Below, in pieces: positions 41,080-42,628 of a DNA stretch of 42,628 bases. A program made the position numbers and the translations under genes. This stretch comes from Planctomyces sp. (GTDB lineage Bacteria > Planctomycetota > Planctomycetia > Planctomycetales > Planctomycetaceae): NCBI GenBank assembly GCA_005778115.1, contig SXKJ01000444.1, forward strand, positions 1 through 42,628, given 5' to 3'. The first letter of the stretch is position 1; every line of letters starts with the position of its first letter. A model generated the notes under the pieces. The model was not told the origin of the DNA. It did not search any database and saw only the letters and a program-made list of their open reading frames with translations.

Positions 41080-41646
41080 TTAAACCTCGATGATTTGCCT
41101 GAACGTCAAGTTGATCCGCTCACCGACGTTTTCCTTCGTCTTCGGAATCTCGTGCTTCCAGAATTGCTGCATCGTCCCGGCCATGATGATGAGCGTTCCG
41201 TTGCCGACTTGGAAATTCCTTGTCTCCTTCGTCTTGTTGTGCCGGATGCGGAACGTCCGGGTCGCCCCCAGCGACAACGATCCAATCACGTTGCCCATCT
41301 CTGGTTCGTCATCGGCGTGCATCCCCATGCTGTCCTGGCCGGAGCGGTAGCGATTCAACAGGCAGTAATTGTACTCGCCCTGGACCGCCTCGATTTTTCG
41401 CTTGATCTCCAGCAGGGTCGGGGTCCAGAGGAGCGCCACGTTCACCGTCCCTGTGTATCGGTAGGTCACGCCCTCGTCGCCGTAAGAGGCCGTCAGCCGA
41501 GGTTGCATGTGGCCGAAAACGCCAGGCTTCTGCTCCCAAGCACAGTTATCCCGCAACTCGGCGAAGTAGCGATCAGCCAGGTCGGGCGGCAGGAAGGCTT
41601 CGTCGTAGAGCAAGACGCCGCCGTCTGTAAGTTCGATGGTCTTCAT
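41080..41646 (-). CDS. AlkB-like 2-oxoglutarate/Fe(II) dioxygenase
   Basis: A 188-residue protein of the AlkB repair family. Iron ligands are His110 and Asp112 in GMHADDEP and His165 in WKHEIP. Arg177 and Arg183 in GERINLTFR bind 2-oxoglutarate. PRLTASYGDEG and NYCLLNRYRSGQDSMG form the nucleotide-recognition lid. These enzymes remove alkyl groups from DNA or RNA bases. Upstream at three bases is DUF6717, downstream at two bases the secreted protein. The length is usual for bacterial AlkB homologues (about 190-215). Confidence 0.92.
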   Translation of the reverse strand: MKTIELTDGGVLLYDEAFLPPDLADRYFAELRDNCAWEQKPGVFGHMQPRLTASYGDEGVTYRYTGTVNVALLWTPTLLEIKRKIEAVQGEYNYCLLNRYRSGQDSMGMHADDEPEMGNVIGSLSLGATRTFRIRHNKTKETRNFQVGNGTLIIMAGTMQQFWKHEIPKTKENVGERINLTFRQIIEV

Positions 41647-41649
41647 GGC

Positions 41650-42000
41650 TCACCGCTTCAACGCCTCAGCCTTCACAAACAACTCTGCCGGTGCCGTCTC
41701 GAAGTACCGGAACAATGCCGGACACAACCAACCGTCGCTTGGCAGTTGATCGCTCCGATACCAATTCCCCCCCATCTCTTCTCGAACCCACTGCAACCGC
41801 CGCTGAAAGCCCGGAAAGGGAGCGGCAGAGAACAACAAGCGGAACCCTTGCCGAGCATCGGGAATGTCGGCGACCAGATCGTCGATCATTTCGGGGACGC
41901 CGCTAACGAACGGCTCTTGGAAGAGGTCCGTTGCCGGATCGTCAAAGACCCACCCGCCGTGCAGCCAGTACGGGGCGATCACCCGAATTTGATTTTTCAT
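41650..42000 (-). CDS. DUF6717 family protein
   Basis: A 116-residue protein. VIAPYWLHGGWVFDDPATDL, QEPFVSGVPEMIDDLV, PDARQGFRLLFSAAPFPG and DGWLCPALFRYFETAPAELF match, by my recollection, the small DUF6717 family found in planctomycetes and a few other bacteria; its function is unknown. ATG 42000 puts the conserved IAPYW at residue 6; the open frame to 42072 has no family features. It is the first intact gene of the minus-strand operon and lies three bases from AlkB. Confidence 0.75.
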   Translation of the reverse strand: MKNQIRVIAPYWLHGGWVFDDPATDLFQEPFVSGVPEMIDDLVADIPDARQGFRLLFSAAPFPGFQRRLQWVREEMGGNWYRSDQLPSDGWLCPALFRYFETAPAELFVKAEALKR

Positions 42001-42229
42001 TGTGGCTGGCTCAATTTTTTGCCCCCGGCGATTTTTTGGGATCGGGTTCAACGGAAAGTTTTGGAGTCCCACAAAGAAAAAGACCCGTCAAGGCGTGTGG
42101 ACCAGTGGGGGTATGGAACCGGCCCCACACTTTTCCCGAAAAAGTTTTTCGATTCTTTTCTTTGCGGTTGTTCCTACCCAGCCAAAGTCGTCGCCCCCAA
42201 TGATGCCAGAAGAGTTTCCCTCGACTGAA

Positions 42230-42295
42230 TCCCAGAACGGGCAACTTGCTCTGGCGAACGACCGACTCGAAGTTGTCCTCAGTTACGGAAATCAC
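42230..42295 (-). pseudogene. Broken start of a thioredoxin gene
   Basis: From GTG 42295 the minus strand encodes ISVTEDNFESVVRQSKLPVL, the first strand-helix-strand of thioredoxin, where DFWAPWCGPC should follow. The frame instead reads unrelated residues (GFSRGKLFWHHWG) to 42011, with no CxxC motif. GTG overlaps the stop of the upstream gene (GTGA), so the gene once formed part of the operon. The 230 bases beyond (42001-42229) hold no other gene I can support. Confidence 0.65.
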
Positions 42296-42628
42296 GATTC
42301 AGTCTCCTTCTCAATGAGCCGCACGCTCTGGCCGGCGATGTCCAGAATCTCGACCGCCTCGGTGTACAGTTTGGGTTCAAGCATCACGATCAGGTCGAAC
42401 TCGTTGCCCTCGAACGTCCCGACCAGTTCGACCATTGGATGAGGGTTGCAGTGGTTGCAGTGCGATGCAACCTCGATGCTCTTCACCGTCAGGCTTTCGT
42501 TTTTCAGCAATTCGCCCAAGATGAACCGGAAGCCGGTCCAGACTTTCAGGCCATCGTCTTTACCGCCCACGACCTCTTGGTAGACCGGATAAGCGAAGTG
42601 GATGTCGGTTCCGAACAAGTCTTTCGTT
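42292..42628 (-). CDS. Unidentified protein, 5' end outside the window
   Basis: At least 112 residues are encoded up to the window edge. The visible part (IHFAYPVYQEVVGGKDDGL, FRFILGELLKNESLTVK, EVASHCNHCNPHPMVELVG, FDLIVMLEPKLYTEAVEIL) looks like a compact alpha/beta protein with an H-C-x-x-C cluster near its middle that could bind metal. I do not recognise the family. TTG 42618 is a possible start, but the frame stays open to the edge. Its stop overlaps the thioredoxin fragment's GTG. Confidence 0.65.
   Translation of the reverse strand, partial: TKDLFGTDIHFAYPVYQEVVGGKDDGLKVWTGFRFILGELLKNESLTVKSIEVASHCNHCNPHPMVELVGTFEGNEFDLIVMLEPKLYTEAVEILDIAGQSVRLIEKETES

Noticed and set aside
31600..42628. 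Integron cassette array as explanation for the many small genes
   Set aside because: Genes lie on both strands in tight operons with overlapping stops and starts. I found no convincing attC sites or integrase; CGGCTAACGGGCT near 35180 was the only hint and is too weak.
1..42628. tRNA, rRNA and transposase genes
   Set aside because: Reading both strands, I found no cloverleaf with a GTTCRAATC arm, no rRNA signature and no DDE or tyrosine-recombinase motifs. A structure-based tRNA scan was not possible here.

Overview
The window looks like a piece of a Planctomycetota chromosome. The evidence is three planctomycete-type cytochrome c/DUF1549/DUF1553 proteins, two of them paired with Tat-exported DUF1501 proteins, together with Tat- or Sec-exported sulfatase, sialidase-like and Gfo/Idh/MocA proteins. 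Many palindromic repeats are scattered between and inside the genes. No rRNA, tRNA, CRISPR array or transposase was recognised.

Left part (1-31.6 kb): mainly secreted or periplasmic catabolic and phosphate genes. In order: the tail of an unknown gene; a Gfo/Idh/MocA oxidoreductase; a PQ-loop-like membrane protein; a carbon-nitrogen hydrolase; an exported hydrolase-like protein; a DUF1501 + cytochrome pair (4.7-8.6 kb); an esterase with a FliL-like tail; a PQQ-type beta-propeller gene interrupted by one in-frame amber codon; a PhoD-like phosphatase and a glycerophosphodiesterase; a sialidase fused to a second propeller; a Gfo/Idh/MocA protein; a sulfatase; a Tat-exported BNR protein; a second DUF1501 + cytochrome pair (21.7-26.3 kb); YceI plus a membrane protein; and a third cytochrome protein without a DUF1501 partner. 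The set suggests import and breakdown of complex, probably sulfated or sialylated, glycans, with electrons passed to c-type cytochromes.

Middle part (32.4-35.1 kb): a scrapyard of abruptly truncated genes packed end to end. It holds a TPR C-terminus, a PmoA/DUF6807 C-terminus, the first 15 residues of a metallophosphoesterase, a methyltransferase C-terminus joined to a TfoX C-terminal domain, the first 63 residues of an agmatine deiminase, and a WYL domain without its HTH. Only one short ACT-domain gene looks intact.

Right part (35.3-42.6 kb): two facing operons. On the plus strand an 87-aa protein, an RNase J-like metallo-beta-lactamase protein, a PD-(D/E)XK-like protein and a DUF2293 protein are linked, the first three by 4-base ATGA overlaps. 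This is the best candidate for an undescribed nucleic-acid processing or defence cassette. On the minus strand DUF6717, AlkB-like, secreted unknown, DsbA/FrnE-like, NUDIX and DUF1643 genes lie within 2-20 bases of each other, which suggests a damage or redox-maintenance operon. Upstream of it lie a broken thioredoxin start and a partial gene at the window edge.

At least eleven palindromic elements are visible, with arms of 7-35 bases. Four lie inside open reading frames without breaking them, and a composite one sits exactly at the joint of the sialidase fusion. They behave like mobile or spreading palindromes that add peptide segments to proteins. All family calls come from reading motifs by eye; no database search was run.
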